NCBI GenBank assembly: GCA_900472175.1
Contig: UCHD01000010.1
Span: 62,001-126,000 of the forward strand
Origin: Hyphomicrobiales bacterium
GTDB lineage: Bacteria > Pseudomonadota > Alphaproteobacteria > Rhizobiales > Rhizobiaceae
Length of the DNA stretch: 64,000 nucleotides
Direction of reading: 5' to 3'
Position numbers and translations under genes: made by a program. Shown piece after piece: positions 33,718-43,385 of this stretch. The first letter of the stretch is position 1, and each line of letters opens with the position of its first letter. The notes under the pieces were generated by a model, which was given only the letters and a program-made list of their open reading frames with translations, did not search any database and was not told the DNA's origin.

Positions 33718-34087
33718 GGTTCACTCCCGGTTTGCTATTTGACGTTTCCGTAAACGTAAGAACTTTAGCAGCGGGCGCCTGTTTTGCAAGGCCGATTGTC
33801 GTGGCTGCGACCTATGATCCGGTCGAAACCACCGGGTTTTCCCCGGCGCTGACGGTCCGTTTGACGCGCGAGGCTTGCAGATCGCAGCGTCAACCGTTAC
33901 CCAATTGTTAACGCATTCAAAAGCGTACCGGTTTTTTAGGCAACGCCGGGCCGCCAGAATGGATTGATTGCAGGGGCTGTCGTTGGCCCCGCATGGTTTC
34001 TGGGCGATAGTGCCCATCCGCCTCGGATGTCGATGCGGATGGTATGCCAAGCAAGGCCGCTGATGCCCGCACCAAAAAGGATAAAGA
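33718..34087. other. Divergent intergenic region, nitronate monooxygenase / membrane protein
   Basis: 370 bases. It holds the operator-like element at 33739-33759. No supported gene was found in the rest. Confidence 0.45.
33739..33759. promoter_or_regulatory. Operator-like ACGT repeat upstream of nitronate monooxygenase
   Basis: On the minus strand the element reads TTACGTTTACGG then AAACGTCAA, an imperfect inverted repeat that shares ACGTTTACG with the palindrome before fadD (4858-4873). It lies 22-42 bases before the ATG, where a bound repressor would block expression. Confidence 0.45.
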
Positions 34088-35239
34088 GTGAGCGGACTGG
34101 AAACTGCTATCAGACAGGCGCTGGAACGCTCCGAGAGGGCGAATTCCGAAACGCGTGCGCGCATCTATCAATCGGCACGCAACGCGCTTGAAGCCGGCCT
34201 CAGAAAGCAGGACGTACACGATCCCGACGTGATCGCCCAGCAGCGCCACCGGCTCGAAGGCGTTATCCATGCCATCGAATTGGAGGAGCGCGCCAGCCTG
34301 AAAGCTGCGGCATCCGTGCCGCCACCGGTCCAGATTGAGACCCGCAGCGCGCCGGTTCCATCGGCGGAGCTGGATCACGATATCCACATGCCATCCGAAC
34401 GGCATGTAGACCGGGCCGATAGCCCCGTTGCCGATGGCGGCCTTGCGGGCCTGCGTCCGGAGCGCCGCGACGGACCGCGTGCTGCGGAAACGGCGCCCGT
34501 CGCCGAGCCGGCTGCCGGCAAACGCGGCAAGGCTGCAAAGGCAGCAAAGGCTGACGCAGCAGCAGCAAAGCCCCGGCGGCGCAAGCGCGGCAGTTTTCTT
34601 TCCTTCGTCATGGTCATCACCACGCTGGTTGCAGCGGTGGTGATGGGGGCGTGGTGGGTTGAAACCAGCGGGCTTTTGAAAACGGCAGCGGAGCGCGATA
34701 CCAGTGTCGCCAATCCGCCCTCGACTGTGCAATCGGAGGATTTCGACGGTGCGGCCGGTTTGAAGACGCTTGGAGCGCAAGCGGGCTTTTCCGGCGATTG
34801 GGTGGAAGTCTTTACGCCTGCTGATGCAAGCAACGTCAAGGCCGGTAGCCGTGCAGCGGCTGATCCGGTCAGCGACGAGCGTGGCCAGCGCCTGCGGATC
34901 ACCTCGGCGACGGCGGATGCCGACGGCAATGTGTCGATCGAGATTCCTGTTTCAGTGCTCGAGCAGATTTCCGGCAAGACATCGACAGTGGCCCTCAGCG
35001 TCCAGGCCGATACCGGCAAGCAGACGCAGTTCTCGGTCGAATGCGATTTCTCCTCGCTCGGTGATTGCGGCCGCCACCGGTTCACGGTGAACGATGAAAA
35101 GAACGACATGCTGTTCCAGGTGACGTTCGATCGCAGCCTTGCGCCGAGTTCACCTGGACATATCCTGATCAACAGCGATGTCACGGGTGCCGGCAACAGC
35201 GTCAGCGTCTATGCGGTGCGGGTCCTTCCCGGCCAATAA
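34088..35239 (+). CDS. Single-pass membrane protein of unknown function
   Basis: A 383-residue protein that begins with GTG (MSGLETAIRQALERSERANS) after AAAGGATAAAGAG. The N-terminal 80 residues are helical and charged; a low-complexity Ala/Lys/Pro linker leads to one membrane helix (SFVMVITTLVAAVVMGAWW, about residues 175-195). The C-terminal 190 residues have the alternating pattern of a beta-sandwich (LRITSATADADGNVSIEIPV) with a Cys pair (ECDFSSLGDC) and would be periplasmic. Proteins of this layout occur in rhizobia without a known role. It is convergent with ppk2. Confidence 0.7.
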   Translation: MSGLETAIRQALERSERANSETRARIYQSARNALEAGLRKQDVHDPDVIAQQRHRLEGVIHAIELEERASLKAAASVPPPVQIETRSAPVPSAELDHDIHMPSERHVDRADSPVADGGLAGLRPERRDGPRAAETAPVAEPAAGKRGKAAKAAKADAAAAKPRRRKRGSFLSFVMVITTLVAAVVMGAWWVETSGLLKTAAERDTSVANPPSTVQSEDFDGAAGLKTLGAQAGFSGDWVEVFTPADASNVKAGSRAAADPVSDERGQRLRITSATADADGNVSIEIPVSVLEQISGKTSTVALSVQADTGKQTQFSVECDFSSLGDCGRHRFTVNDEKNDMLFQVTFDRSLAPSSPGHILINSDVTGAGNSVSVYAVRVLPGQ

Positions 35240-35260
35240 GCTTTTGGGTAAGCGCCGCGG

Positions 35261-36142
35261 CTATTTCACAAAGCCGTGGCCGAAGCCGAGAATCTTGTCG
35301 TCGATCTTGCCGATCGCCTTCTCGTCCTTGCCGTCGTAATCGGCCGAATTCAGAAGGTGACGGATCAGGTTGAGATGCGCACGTTTCTTGTCGTTGGCGC
35401 GAACGACGACCCACGGCGCATGGTCGGTATGCGTTTCCCGCAGCATCGTGTCGCGCGCCTCGGTGTAGTCGTCCCACTTGGTCAGCGCCGCAATGTCCAT
35501 CGGCGAGAGCTTCCAGATTTTCAACGGGTCGTGACGGCGGTCGTGAAACCGCTTCAGTTGCATTTCCCGGCCGATATCCAGCCAGAACTTGAAGAAATGG
35601 ATGTCGTCGCCGGTGATCAGTTTCTCCAGCCGTGGGGTGTGTTTCAGGAACTGCTTGTGCTGCTCCGGCGTGCAAAAGCCCATGACCGGCTCGACGCCGG
35701 CCCGGTTGTACCAGGAGCGGTCGAACATCACGAATTCACCGGCCGTCGGAAAATGCGAGATATAGCGCTGATAGTACCACTGTCCCTGTTCCGTCTCTGT
35801 GGGTTTGGGCAGGGCAACGACGCGGGCGGAGCGGGGATTGATATAAGACCGGATGGCATAGATGGAGCCGCCCTTGCCGGCTGCATCGCGCCCCTCGAAC
35901 AGGGCGACCACACGCTTGCCGGTCGCCTGCAGCCAGAACTGAACCTTCACCAACTCGATCTGCAGCTTTTCCAGAAGGTCGTCATATTCGTCGCTGTCGA
36001 ATTTCTTCTCGTAAGGGTAGTCGCCGGAAGCCAGCGCCTTGTCGTCGATCCAGTCTGGCAGCTTCGGATTGTCGATGTCGAAAACCCGCTCCTTGCCGTT
36101 GATCACGAGTTCGACCGGCTTGTTCTTTTGCATGTCCATCAT
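35261..36142 (-). CDS. ppk2: Polyphosphate kinase 2 (PPK2, class I-like)
   Basis: A 293-residue enzyme that transfers phosphate between polyphosphate and nucleotides, normally favouring GDP/ADP phosphorylation. Signature segments are the P-loop [13 protein letters not shown], the lid region [18 protein letters not shown] and [14 protein letters not shown], as in single-domain PPK2 proteins. The start at 36142 ([12 protein letters not shown]) has GCGAGGG about 6 bases upstream; the frame continues 27 codons further without such a site. It is divergent from phoR, a natural place for a phosphate-related enzyme, but no clear PHO box was found in front of it. Confidence 0.93.
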   Translation of the reverse strand: MMDMQKNKPVELVINGKERVFDIDNPKLPDWIDDKALASGDYPYEKKFDSDEYDDLLEKLQIELVKVQFWLQATGKRVVALFEGRDAAGKGGSIYAIRSYINPRSARVVALPKPTETEQGQWYYQRYISHFPTAGEFVMFDRSWYNRAGVEPVMGFCTPEQHKQFLKHTPRLEKLITGDDIHFFKFWLDIGREMQLKRFHDRRHDPLKIWKLSPMDIAALTKWDDYTEARDTMLRETHTDHAPWVVVRANDKKRAHLNLIRHLLNSADYDGKDEKAIGKIDDKILGFGHGFVK

Positions 36143-36265
36143 GATGTGCCCTCGCTGGATGTTGCTGTGGCCGGCCGCCGATTTCACGGGAGGAGGCCAC
36201 AATTGCATTGCGAATTCAAGCATGCCGTGAAAATCATGTCATGAACCTCCGCTATCACCGGTCAA

Positions 36266-37531
36266 TTGCACCGTGCACGTGAGAAAATCTTGGAAGATAC
36301 AAACAACGTCTGGGACCGACTGAAGGAAACAGCCAAGTCGGAGAAATGGGTCATCGGCCTGTCCGTTGCTGCCGCTGCAGGTCTCGTTTTTTCGGGGATT
36401 CATGCCGCAGCTGTGCTGCTGTTCTGGCTTGTCTGGATGATCGTCCTGTTCAACCGGTCCGCCGACCCGAAGCCGCCGGTCCCGGTCGTTGCGCCGTCTA
36501 TGGTTGAAGGCACGGACCTCGACATGCTTGCGGCAGGCCTCAATGCGCTCGACACGCCGATTTTGGTGGTGGCGCCCGATGAAACGGTGCTGTTGCAGAA
36601 TCAGGCGGCGGAGAAGGCCTTTGGCACCATTCCGGCCAACACCGACCTGTCGGCCCGCGTCCGTTCGCCGGGCATCCTTGATATGGTTCGCGAGACTATC
36701 GCGACCGGCAAAGTCAACCAGATCGAGCATTCGGAACGCCTGCCGTCGGAGGCGGTGTATATCGTTCGCGTCGCGCCGGCCGAGATCGGTCAACGGGCTG
36801 ATGGGCGGCTTTACATCTTATCTTACCGCGATATTTCCCAGGCGCGCCGGATCGACCGGATGCGCTCCGATTTCGTCGCCAATGCCAGCCATGAACTGAG
36901 AACGCCGCTGGCCTCGTTGCGCGGTTTTATCGAGACTTTGCAAGGGCCTGCGCGCAACGACCAGAAGGCACACGAAAAGTTTCTCGGCATCATGCACGAG
37001 CAGGCGACGCGGATGAGCAGGCTGGTCGATGATCTCCTGTCCTTGTCGCGGCTGGAACTCAAGTCCCATATCGCGCCGGATGAGGCGATCAGCCTGGGGC
37101 CGCTGCTTGGTCATGTCCGCGATGCGCTGGCGCCACTTGCCGAGGATGTCGGCGTCGAGATCTCACTGATCGTGCCGGATGATCCGGTGATCGTGCAGGG
37201 AGATCGGGACGAGCTGACGGAAGTCTTTGAGAACCTGATCGAAAACGCCTGCAAATACGGCCAGGAGGGTAAAAAGGTCGAGGTCACGCTCTCCGGTGGA
37301 GGCGATGCGCCGGCAGAGGTTTCCGTTCGCGATCATGGACCGGGCATTCCGGCCGAGCACGTTCCGCGTATCACAGAACGATTCTACCGGGTGAATGTCG
37401 AAGCCAGCCGGTCGAAAAAAGGCACTGGCCTCGGGCTTGCCATCGTCAAGCATATCCTCACCCGGCATCGAGCCAGGCTGCTGGTTCAGTCTGAAGTCGG
37501 CAAGGGTACGGTCTTTACCGTGAGGTTTTGA
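36266..37531 (+). CDS. phoR: Phosphate regulon sensor histidine kinase
   Basis: A 421-residue membrane kinase that phosphorylates PhoB when phosphate is low and is held off by the Pst transporter with PhoU. Two close membrane helices (WVIGLSVAAAAGLVF, AAAVLLFWLVWMIVLF) are followed by a PAS-like region (ILVVAPDETVLLQNQAAEKA), the phospho-acceptor helix NASHELRTPLASLRGF, and the ATP site ENLIENACKYG, DHGPGIPAE, GTGLGLAIVKHI. The start is uncertain: TTG at 36266, or TTG at 36290 (LEDTNNVWDRL), which would match rhizobial PhoR better. The gene is followed by pstS after about 190 bases and its own PHO-box promoter. Confidence 0.93.
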   Translation: MHRAREKILEDTNNVWDRLKETAKSEKWVIGLSVAAAAGLVFSGIHAAAVLLFWLVWMIVLFNRSADPKPPVPVVAPSMVEGTDLDMLAAGLNALDTPILVVAPDETVLLQNQAAEKAFGTIPANTDLSARVRSPGILDMVRETIATGKVNQIEHSERLPSEAVYIVRVAPAEIGQRADGRLYILSYRDISQARRIDRMRSDFVANASHELRTPLASLRGFIETLQGPARNDQKAHEKFLGIMHEQATRMSRLVDDLLSLSRLELKSHIAPDEAISLGPLLGHVRDALAPLAEDVGVEISLIVPDDPVIVQGDRDELTEVFENLIENACKYGQEGKKVEVTLSGGGDAPAEVSVRDHGPGIPAEHVPRITERFYRVNVEASRSKKGTGLGLAIVKHILTRHRARLLVQSEVGKGTVFTVRF

Positions 37532-37592
37532 CACAAACCTGTCGCCTAAAATGTCATTTTAAGAAAATAGTCAATAATTTCAGTCAATTGAT

Positions 37593-37621
37593 CTGTCACA
37601 AATGTTTCGTCAAGTTGACAT
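37593..37621 (+). promoter_or_regulatory. PHO box upstream of pstS
   Basis: CTGTCAC, GTTTCGT and TTGACAT occur at exact 11-base steps, the spacing of PhoB half-sites (consensus CTGTCAT every 11 bases). Matches are 6, 4 and 5 of 7. It is 105 bases before the pstS start and 60 bases after phoR. Confidence 0.65.
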
Positions 37622-37725
37622 AAAAGGTGTGGGCATCGGGCGCTAACTAGGGCGGCCGATCGACACGGCGAAAGCGAGCGCTGGTGAAAAGCGCACCCAC
37701 ACAAGCCCATTACGGGAGTATTTTG

Positions 37726-38760
37726 ATGAAGTCCTTGAAACTTACTGTTGCAGCTCTGGTTGCATCCGCCGCGTTTGCAGGCGTTGCCATTGCTCGCGAC
37801 CAGATCCAGGTTGCCGGCTCCTCGACCGTTCTGCCTTATGCAAAGATTGTTGCCGAAACGTTCGGCGAAACCTTCCCTGACTTCAAGACCCCGGTTGTTG
37901 AATCCGGCGGTACCGGTGCGGGCCTCAAGGAATTCTGCAAGGGCGTTGGCCCGGACACGATCGACATCGCCAATGCATCGCGCCAGATCAAGGACAGCGA
38001 GCTGGAAACCTGCAAGGCAGCCGGCGTTACCGAAGTCCAGGAAGTCAAGATCGGTTATGACGGCATCGTCTTCGCAACGGACAGCGGCAATGCCGACCTG
38101 AAGCTCGTTCCGAAGGACCTCTACCTCGCGCTCGCAGCTGAACTCGTCATCGACGGCAAGCTCGTTGCCAACCCTTACAAGAAGTGGTCGGAAGTCAACA
38201 AGGACCTGCCGGACGTAGAAATCGCTGCTTATATCCCGGGCGAAAAGCACGGCACGCGCGAAGTCTTCGACGAGAAGATGCTGGCTCACGGCTGCAAGGA
38301 CGCTGGCGCTGACGTTGCCATCAAGGGTCTCGTTGCCGATGAAAAGGAAGCTGCCAAGAAGTGCATCGCCGTCCGTAAGGATGGTCTGGCGATCGATATC
38401 GACGGCGACTACACCGAAACGCTGGCCCGTATCGCTTCCAACAAGAACGGCATCGGCGTTTTCGGCCTGTCCTTCTATGAAAACAACGCTGACAAGCTGA
38501 AGGTTGCGACCGTCAGCGGCATCGTTCCGTCGGGCGCTACGATCGCTTCGGGCGAATATCCGGTTTCCCGCCCGCTGTTCTTCTACGTCAAGAAGGCACA
38601 TCTCGGCGTTATCCCGGGCCTGAAGGAATATGTTGAATTCTTCCTCGACGACCAGATGGTCGGCCCGGACAGCCCGCTGGCTGCCTACGGTCTCGTTCCG
38701 GCTCCGGATGCCGAGCGCGAAGCCGACCGCAAGGCCTTCACTGACGGTAACATGCTCTAA
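37726..38760 (+). CDS. pstS: Phosphate ABC transporter, periplasmic phosphate-binding protein
   Basis: A 344-residue protein with a Sec signal peptide (MKSLKLTVAALVASAAFAGV ending AIA/RDQ). It binds inorganic phosphate for the PstCAB importer. Ligand-site segments are AGSSTVLPY, ESGGTGAGLKEFC and PGEKHGTREVFDEKM. The start at 37726 has GGGAG eight bases before it; the frame extends 14 codons further upstream without need. Codon choice is strongly biased to GTT, GCT and AAG, unlike its neighbours, as expected of a highly expressed gene. A hairpin separates it from pstC. Confidence 0.95.
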   Translation: MKSLKLTVAALVASAAFAGVAIARDQIQVAGSSTVLPYAKIVAETFGETFPDFKTPVVESGGTGAGLKEFCKGVGPDTIDIANASRQIKDSELETCKAAGVTEVQEVKIGYDGIVFATDSGNADLKLVPKDLYLALAAELVIDGKLVANPYKKWSEVNKDLPDVEIAAYIPGEKHGTREVFDEKMLAHGCKDAGADVAIKGLVADEKEAAKKCIAVRKDGLAIDIDGDYTETLARIASNKNGIGVFGLSFYENNADKLKVATVSGIVPSGATIASGEYPVSRPLFFYVKKAHLGVIPGLKEYVEFFLDDQMVGPDSPLAAYGLVPAPDAEREADRKAFTDGNML

Positions 38761-38773
38761 TTTAGTGCAAAAA

Positions 38774-38799
38774 CCGGCACGGCAGCTTTGCCGTGCCGG
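38774..38799 (+). terminator. Hairpin between pstS and pstC
   Basis: CCGGCACGGCA and TGCCGTGCCGG form a perfect 11-bp stem with a GCTT loop just after the pstS stop. There is no T-run. Such intercistronic hairpins usually protect the upstream mRNA or stop a fraction of polymerases, giving more PstS than membrane subunits. Confidence 0.6.
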
Positions 38800-38859
38800 G
38801 CATCCCGAGTATGCGGATTTGCCGGCTTTCAATGAGTGAAAAGCCGGGGGGACATATCG

Positions 38860-40344
38860 ATGAGCACTTCTCTTATTCTTTTGATCATTTTGATCGTTGG
38901 CCTTGCGGCATATTTTGCCGGACGCGCGCGCGCGATGGCCAGCTCCAAAGGCAAGCTTTCCGCCCTGCATTCGCTTCCTGGTTATCATGGCGTCTACGTT
39001 GCCATCTGGGCGGTCCTGCCGGCTGCGTTCGTTCTTGCCGTCTGGCTTCTCGCCAGCCCGTTCTTCATTGAAAATTCCGTGCGCTCCGCCTTGCCGGATA
39101 CGGTGAAAAGCCAGGGCGCTGCGACCACCGAGCTGATGCTCGGTCAGGTTATGCAGGTCGCCAACGGCCTGAAGCGGCTGAGCAGCGATGAGCTTGCGGC
39201 CGTCACCAGCGGTTCCAGCAACCTTCGGGAGGCTCTGGCCGCCAAGGGTGTGCCGATGGCAAATGCCGGCGAGCCCTACATGGTGGAAGCCGCACAGCAC
39301 TATAATTCCCTGAGAGATGGCAGCCGGTGGGTAATGAGCCTAGTCGTGCTGATCATTGCTATTGCCGGGGCCGTCTTCGCCATTCGCGGTATCAGCGCGC
39401 CGTTCCGGGCCAGAAACCGCGTCGAGCGGGTCATGCTGGGCACGCTCCTTGTTGCCTCTTCGATCGCGATCCTGACAACGGTCGGCATCGTCGGCTCGAT
39501 GCTGTCGGAGGCTATCCGCTTCTTCCAGTCGGTATCCCCGAGCGCCTTCTTCTTCGGCACGGTCTGGGACCCGCGCTTTTCGGCGGCCGGTAGCGGCGGC
39601 ACGGAAGGTCAGTTCGGTCTTCTGCCGCTTCTGGCCGGCACGCTCTACATCGCTCTTGTCGCGATGCTCTTTGCAGTGCCGGTCGGCCTGTTCGCGGCCA
39701 TTTACATGGCGGAATATGCAAAGCCCGTCGTGCGTGGCATTGCCAAGCCGCTCTTGGAAATTCTCGCCGGTATCCCGACCATCGTCTACGGCTTCTTCGC
39801 GCTGGTGACCGTCGGGCCTTTCCTGCGCGATATTTCCGCCCAGCTGAACGGCCTGGTGACGGGCAACTATGTCAATTTCATCCAGGCACAGAGCGTTCTG
39901 ACAGCCGGTCTCGTCATGGGCATCATGCTGATCCCGTTCGTATCCTCCTTGTCGGACGATATCATCACGCAGGTACCGCGCTCGCTGCGCGACGGCTCGC
40001 TCGGTCTTGGCGCCACGCGCTCCGAAACCATCAAGCGCGTCATCCTGCCGGCAGCGCTTCCGGGCATCGTCGGTGCCTTGCTGCTGACGGCCTCGCGTGC
40101 TGTCGGTGAAACCATGATCGTGGTGCTGGCTGCCGGTGTGGCCGCCCGCATGCAGCTCAATCCGTTTGAAGCGATGACCACGGTTACCGTCAAGATCGTC
40201 AATCAGCTGACGGGCGACCTTGAGTTCAACTCGCCGCAGACACTGGTTGCCTTTGCGCTTGGCATCACCCTGTTTGCCATCACGCTTTGCCTCAACATCT
40301 ATGCACTCTACATCGTGCGCAAGTATCGGGAACAGTACGAATGA
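38860..40344 (+). CDS. pstC: Phosphate ABC transporter permease PstC
   Basis: A 494-residue inner-membrane permease that forms the phosphate channel with PstA. It has an N-terminal extension with a first helix, a second membrane segment and a periplasmic loop, as in alphaproteobacterial PstC, before the permease core with the ABC-coupling loop GLGATRSETIKRVILPAALP. The start at 38860 (MSTSLILLII) has GGGGGA eight bases upstream; an in-frame GTG at 38836 is less suitable. Its stop overlaps the pstA start (ATGA). Confidence 0.93.
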   Translation: MSTSLILLIILIVGLAAYFAGRARAMASSKGKLSALHSLPGYHGVYVAIWAVLPAAFVLAVWLLASPFFIENSVRSALPDTVKSQGAATTELMLGQVMQVANGLKRLSSDELAAVTSGSSNLREALAAKGVPMANAGEPYMVEAAQHYNSLRDGSRWVMSLVVLIIAIAGAVFAIRGISAPFRARNRVERVMLGTLLVASSIAILTTVGIVGSMLSEAIRFFQSVSPSAFFFGTVWDPRFSAAGSGGTEGQFGLLPLLAGTLYIALVAMLFAVPVGLFAAIYMAEYAKPVVRGIAKPLLEILAGIPTIVYGFFALVTVGPFLRDISAQLNGLVTGNYVNFIQAQSVLTAGLVMGIMLIPFVSSLSDDIITQVPRSLRDGSLGLGATRSETIKRVILPAALPGIVGALLLTASRAVGETMIVVLAAGVAARMQLNPFEAMTTVTVKIVNQLTGDLEFNSPQTLVAFALGITLFAITLCLNIYALYIVRKYREQYE

Positions 40345-41663
40345 CCGACATGACATCCTCCGTACAGTCCACCTTTGTGCGCCCGGCGCAGGCAAGACGC
40401 GATATCGGTATCAAGAAGCGCTACGCTGCCGAACGCCGCTTCAAGGCTTACGGCCTGATAGCTATCCTGATCGGCCTGTTCTTTCTGTTCGTGCTGTTGT
40501 GGACCGTTGTCTCCAAAGGCTACACGGCCTTCCAGCAGACGGCGATCACCCTGCCGATCGAGTTTTCGGAAAAGATCATCGATCCGAAGAACGAACGTGG
40601 CGCCAATCCCGCCAAGTTGATGACGGCGAATTATCCGCTGCTGGTGCGTGACGCGCTGGTAAAGGCCCTCGGCATCGATCCCGCCAACAAGCCGCTCGTC
40701 AAGCAGGCGACGGACATGGTTTCGGCCAGTGCCCGCACACAGTTGCGCGATCTCGTCGTTGCCAATCCGGCGATCATCGGTACCACCGCCACTGTTTCGC
40801 TTCTGGCGGAAGGCAATATCGATAGCGCCAACAAGGGCCAGATCGACCTGACCGTGGCTGAAGCCAACCGCAAGGTGAAGGATCAGCAGATCGAATGGAT
40901 GAAGACGCTGTCCGAGACCGGCGCCATGGCCAAGCAGTTCAATACCGGGCTGTTCACCTATGGTGCATCGAGCCGTCCTGAGGCGTCGGGTATCGGCGTC
41001 GCAGCCCTTGGTTCGCTCTACATGATGCTGATCGTCCTGGTGCTTGCCCTTCCGATCGGTGTTGCCGCGTCGATCTATCTCGAAGAGTTCGCGCCGAAGA
41101 ACCGGCTCACCGATCTGATCGAGGTCAACATCAACAACCTCGCGGCGGTGCCGTCCATCGTCTACGGTCTGCTCGGCCTGTCGATCTTCATCAACTTCGC
41201 CGGCATGCCCCGCTCGGCTGCCGTCGTTGGTGGCCTGGTGCTGACGCTGATGACGCTTCCAACGATCATCATCGCCACCCGAGCAGCCCTGAAGGCGGTT
41301 CCTCCGTCGATCCGCTCGGCAGCCCTGGGTCTCGGTGCTTCCAAGATGCAGACGATCTTCCATCACGTCCTGCCGCTCGCCATGCCGGGCGTCCTGACAG
41401 GCACCATCATCGGTCTGGCACATGCGCTCGGCGAAACCGCGCCGTTGCTGCTGATCGGCATGGTGGCCTTTGTTGTCGACTATCCGGGCTCGCCGATGGA
41501 CCCGTCCACTGCTCTGCCGGTCCAGATCTACATGTGGGCCAACGAAGCCGAACGTGCATTTGTCGAACGGACTTCGGGTGCGATCATGATCCTCTTGATC
41601 TTCCTCGTCGTCATGAACCTTGGCGCAATCCTGTTGCGGCGTCGCTTTGAGCGTCGCTGGTAG
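40341..41663 (+). CDS. pstA: Phosphate ABC transporter permease PstA
   Basis: A 440-residue permease subunit. The N-terminal 200 residues are the DUF3333-type extension seen in alphaproteobacterial PstA (IKKRYAAERRFKAYG, one membrane helix, then a soluble region). The core contains the coupling loop ALGLGASKMQTIFHHVLPLA. The start at 40341 overlaps the pstC stop by four bases, showing translational coupling. Confidence 0.93.
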   Translation: MTDMTSSVQSTFVRPAQARRDIGIKKRYAAERRFKAYGLIAILIGLFFLFVLLWTVVSKGYTAFQQTAITLPIEFSEKIIDPKNERGANPAKLMTANYPLLVRDALVKALGIDPANKPLVKQATDMVSASARTQLRDLVVANPAIIGTTATVSLLAEGNIDSANKGQIDLTVAEANRKVKDQQIEWMKTLSETGAMAKQFNTGLFTYGASSRPEASGIGVAALGSLYMMLIVLVLALPIGVAASIYLEEFAPKNRLTDLIEVNINNLAAVPSIVYGLLGLSIFINFAGMPRSAAVVGGLVLTLMTLPTIIIATRAALKAVPPSIRSAALGLGASKMQTIFHHVLPLAMPGVLTGTIIGLAHALGETAPLLLIGMVAFVVDYPGSPMDPSTALPVQIYMWANEAERAFVERTSGAIMILLIFLVVMNLGAILLRRRFERRW

Positions 41664-41675
41664 TGAGGTAAGAAC

Positions 41676-42491
41676 ATGAACATGATGTCAGAAGCAGCAG
41701 TTGAAAAGGCGCTGGACCAGAAAATGAACACCGTTCCCTTCAAGATGATCGGAAAGGACGTTTCGGTTTATTACGGCGAGAAGCGCGCGCTTTTCGATGT
41801 GAACCTCAACGTTCGCGAAAACACCGTCACCGCGCTGATCGGCCCGTCGGGCTGCGGCAAGTCGACATTCCTGCGGACGCTGAACCGCATGAACGATACG
41901 ATCGACAGCTGCCGCGTTACCGGCAAGATCACGCTCGATGACGGTGATATCTACGATCCGAGCATCGACGTCGTCGAACTTCGCGCCCGCGTCGGCATGG
42001 TGTTCCAGAAGCCTAACCCGTTCCCGAAGTCTATCTACGAGAACGTCACCTACGGTCCGAAAATCCATGGCCTCGCCCGCACCAAGGCTGACCTCGATCA
42101 GATCGTCGAGACGAGCCTTCAGAAGGCCGGCCTCTGGAACGAAGTGAAGGACCGCCTGCACGAATCCGGCACCGGCCTCTCCGGTGGTCAGCAGCAGCGC
42201 CTGTGCATTGCCCGCGCCGTTGCCGTCAGCCCGGAAGTCATCCTGATGGACGAGCCGTGCTCGGCGCTGGACCCGATCGCGACCGCCAAGGTCGAGGAAC
42301 TGATCCACGAACTGCGGACAAACTACACGATCGTCATCGTTACGCACTCGATGCAGCAGGCCGCCCGCGTGTCGCAGCGCACCGCCATGTTCCACCTCGG
42401 CAATCTCGTCGAGGAAAATGACACCGACAAGATGTTCACCAATCCGGATGACCAGCGGACCCAGGACTACATCATGGGCCGCTTCGGCTGA
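41676..42491 (+). CDS. pstB: Phosphate ABC transporter ATP-binding protein
   Basis: A 271-residue ATPase that drives the Pst importer. Walker [10 protein letters not shown], signature [15 protein letters not shown], Walker [14 protein letters not shown] and the switch histidine [12 protein letters not shown] are all present. Length is normal for PstB. It starts 13 bases after pstA with GAGG before the ATG. Besides transport it relays the phosphate signal to PhoR together with PhoU. Confidence 0.96.
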   Translation: MNMMSEAAVEKALDQKMNTVPFKMIGKDVSVYYGEKRALFDVNLNVRENTVTALIGPSGCGKSTFLRTLNRMNDTIDSCRVTGKITLDDGDIYDPSIDVVELRARVGMVFQKPNPFPKSIYENVTYGPKIHGLARTKADLDQIVETSLQKAGLWNEVKDRLHESGTGLSGGQQQRLCIARAVAVSPEVILMDEPCSALDPIATAKVEELIHELRTNYTIVIVTHSMQQAARVSQRTAMFHLGNLVEENDTDKMFTNPDDQRTQDYIMGRFG

Positions 42492-42567
42492 GGAATCTCT
42501 CGCCACCCTCCCATGAGGGCAGGGTGGCGGTCTTGCAACCGGATTGTGATCGCAAGGAAAAACAATC

Positions 42568-43278
42568 ATGTCTACGCACATTGCTTCCGTCTACGACGAA
42601 GATCTGAAGTACCTGACCCGGCGCATCTCCGAGATGGGCGGTCTGGCCGAACAGATGGTGGCCGAATCCGTACGCGCCTTGGTCAATTCCGACCTGGCGC
42701 TTGCACAGAAGGTCATTTCCGACGACGCTATTCTCGACGAGGCCGAGCGCCAGATCGGCGAAAAGGCCATTGTCACCATCGCGAAACGCCAGCCGATGGC
42801 AGCCGACCTGCGCGAAATCATGGGATCGATCCGCATTGCCGCCGATCTTGAACGGGTCGGTGACCTCGGCAAGAACAACGCCAAGCGCGTCATCGCCGTT
42901 GCCAATGCCAGCCTGCCGCGCCAGCTTGCCCGTGGCCTGGAGCATCTGGCCGAGCTTGCGCTCGTTCAGCTCAAGGAAGTGCTCGACGTCTACGCCTCCC
43001 GCTCGCCGGAAAAGGCCAACAGTATCCGCGAGCGCGACAACGAGATCGATGCGATCTACACGTCGCTGTTCCGCGAACTCCTGACCTACATGATGGAAGA
43101 CCCGCGCAACATCACGCCCTGCACGCACCTTCTGTTCTGCGCCAAGAATATCGAGCGTATCGGTGACCATGCCACCAACATCGCCGAAACCATCTATTAC
43201 ATGGCGACCGGTGCGCAGCCCGTTGGTGAACGTCCGAAGGACGACACCGCCAATACGGTCGGTGCGATCGGCAATTGA
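42568..43278 (+). CDS. phoU: Phosphate signalling protein PhoU
   Basis: A 236-residue helical protein with the two PhoU repeats, seen as the acidic metal-site helices DDAILDEAERQIGEKAI and RERDNEIDAIYTSLFRELL and the conserved IERIGDHATNIAE near the end. It inhibits PhoR when Pst is saturated. AAGGAAAAAC precedes the ATG. The gene is in the same order as in other Pst operons, followed here by phoB after 107 bases. Confidence 0.95.
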   Translation: MSTHIASVYDEDLKYLTRRISEMGGLAEQMVAESVRALVNSDLALAQKVISDDAILDEAERQIGEKAIVTIAKRQPMAADLREIMGSIRIAADLERVGDLGKNNAKRVIAVANASLPRQLARGLEHLAELALVQLKEVLDVYASRSPEKANSIRERDNEIDAIYTSLFRELLTYMMEDPRNITPCTHLLFCAKNIERIGDHATNIAETIYYMATGAQPVGERPKDDTANTVGAIGN

Positions 43279-43385
43279 TCGCGCCGTATAGTAAGTAAAT
43301 TCTTACGCAATGATTGCGCGAGCGGCCGCTGGAGTCGCTCGGCACGCCTTCGGTCAACGGGCCAGGCGCCAAGGAGCTAAAGTGA

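Noticed and set aside
37546..39300. 584-codon open frame on the minus strand over pstS and pstC
   Set aside because: It is the antisense of clearly recognised genes; its length reflects high GC and biased codons, and the protein shows no family pattern.
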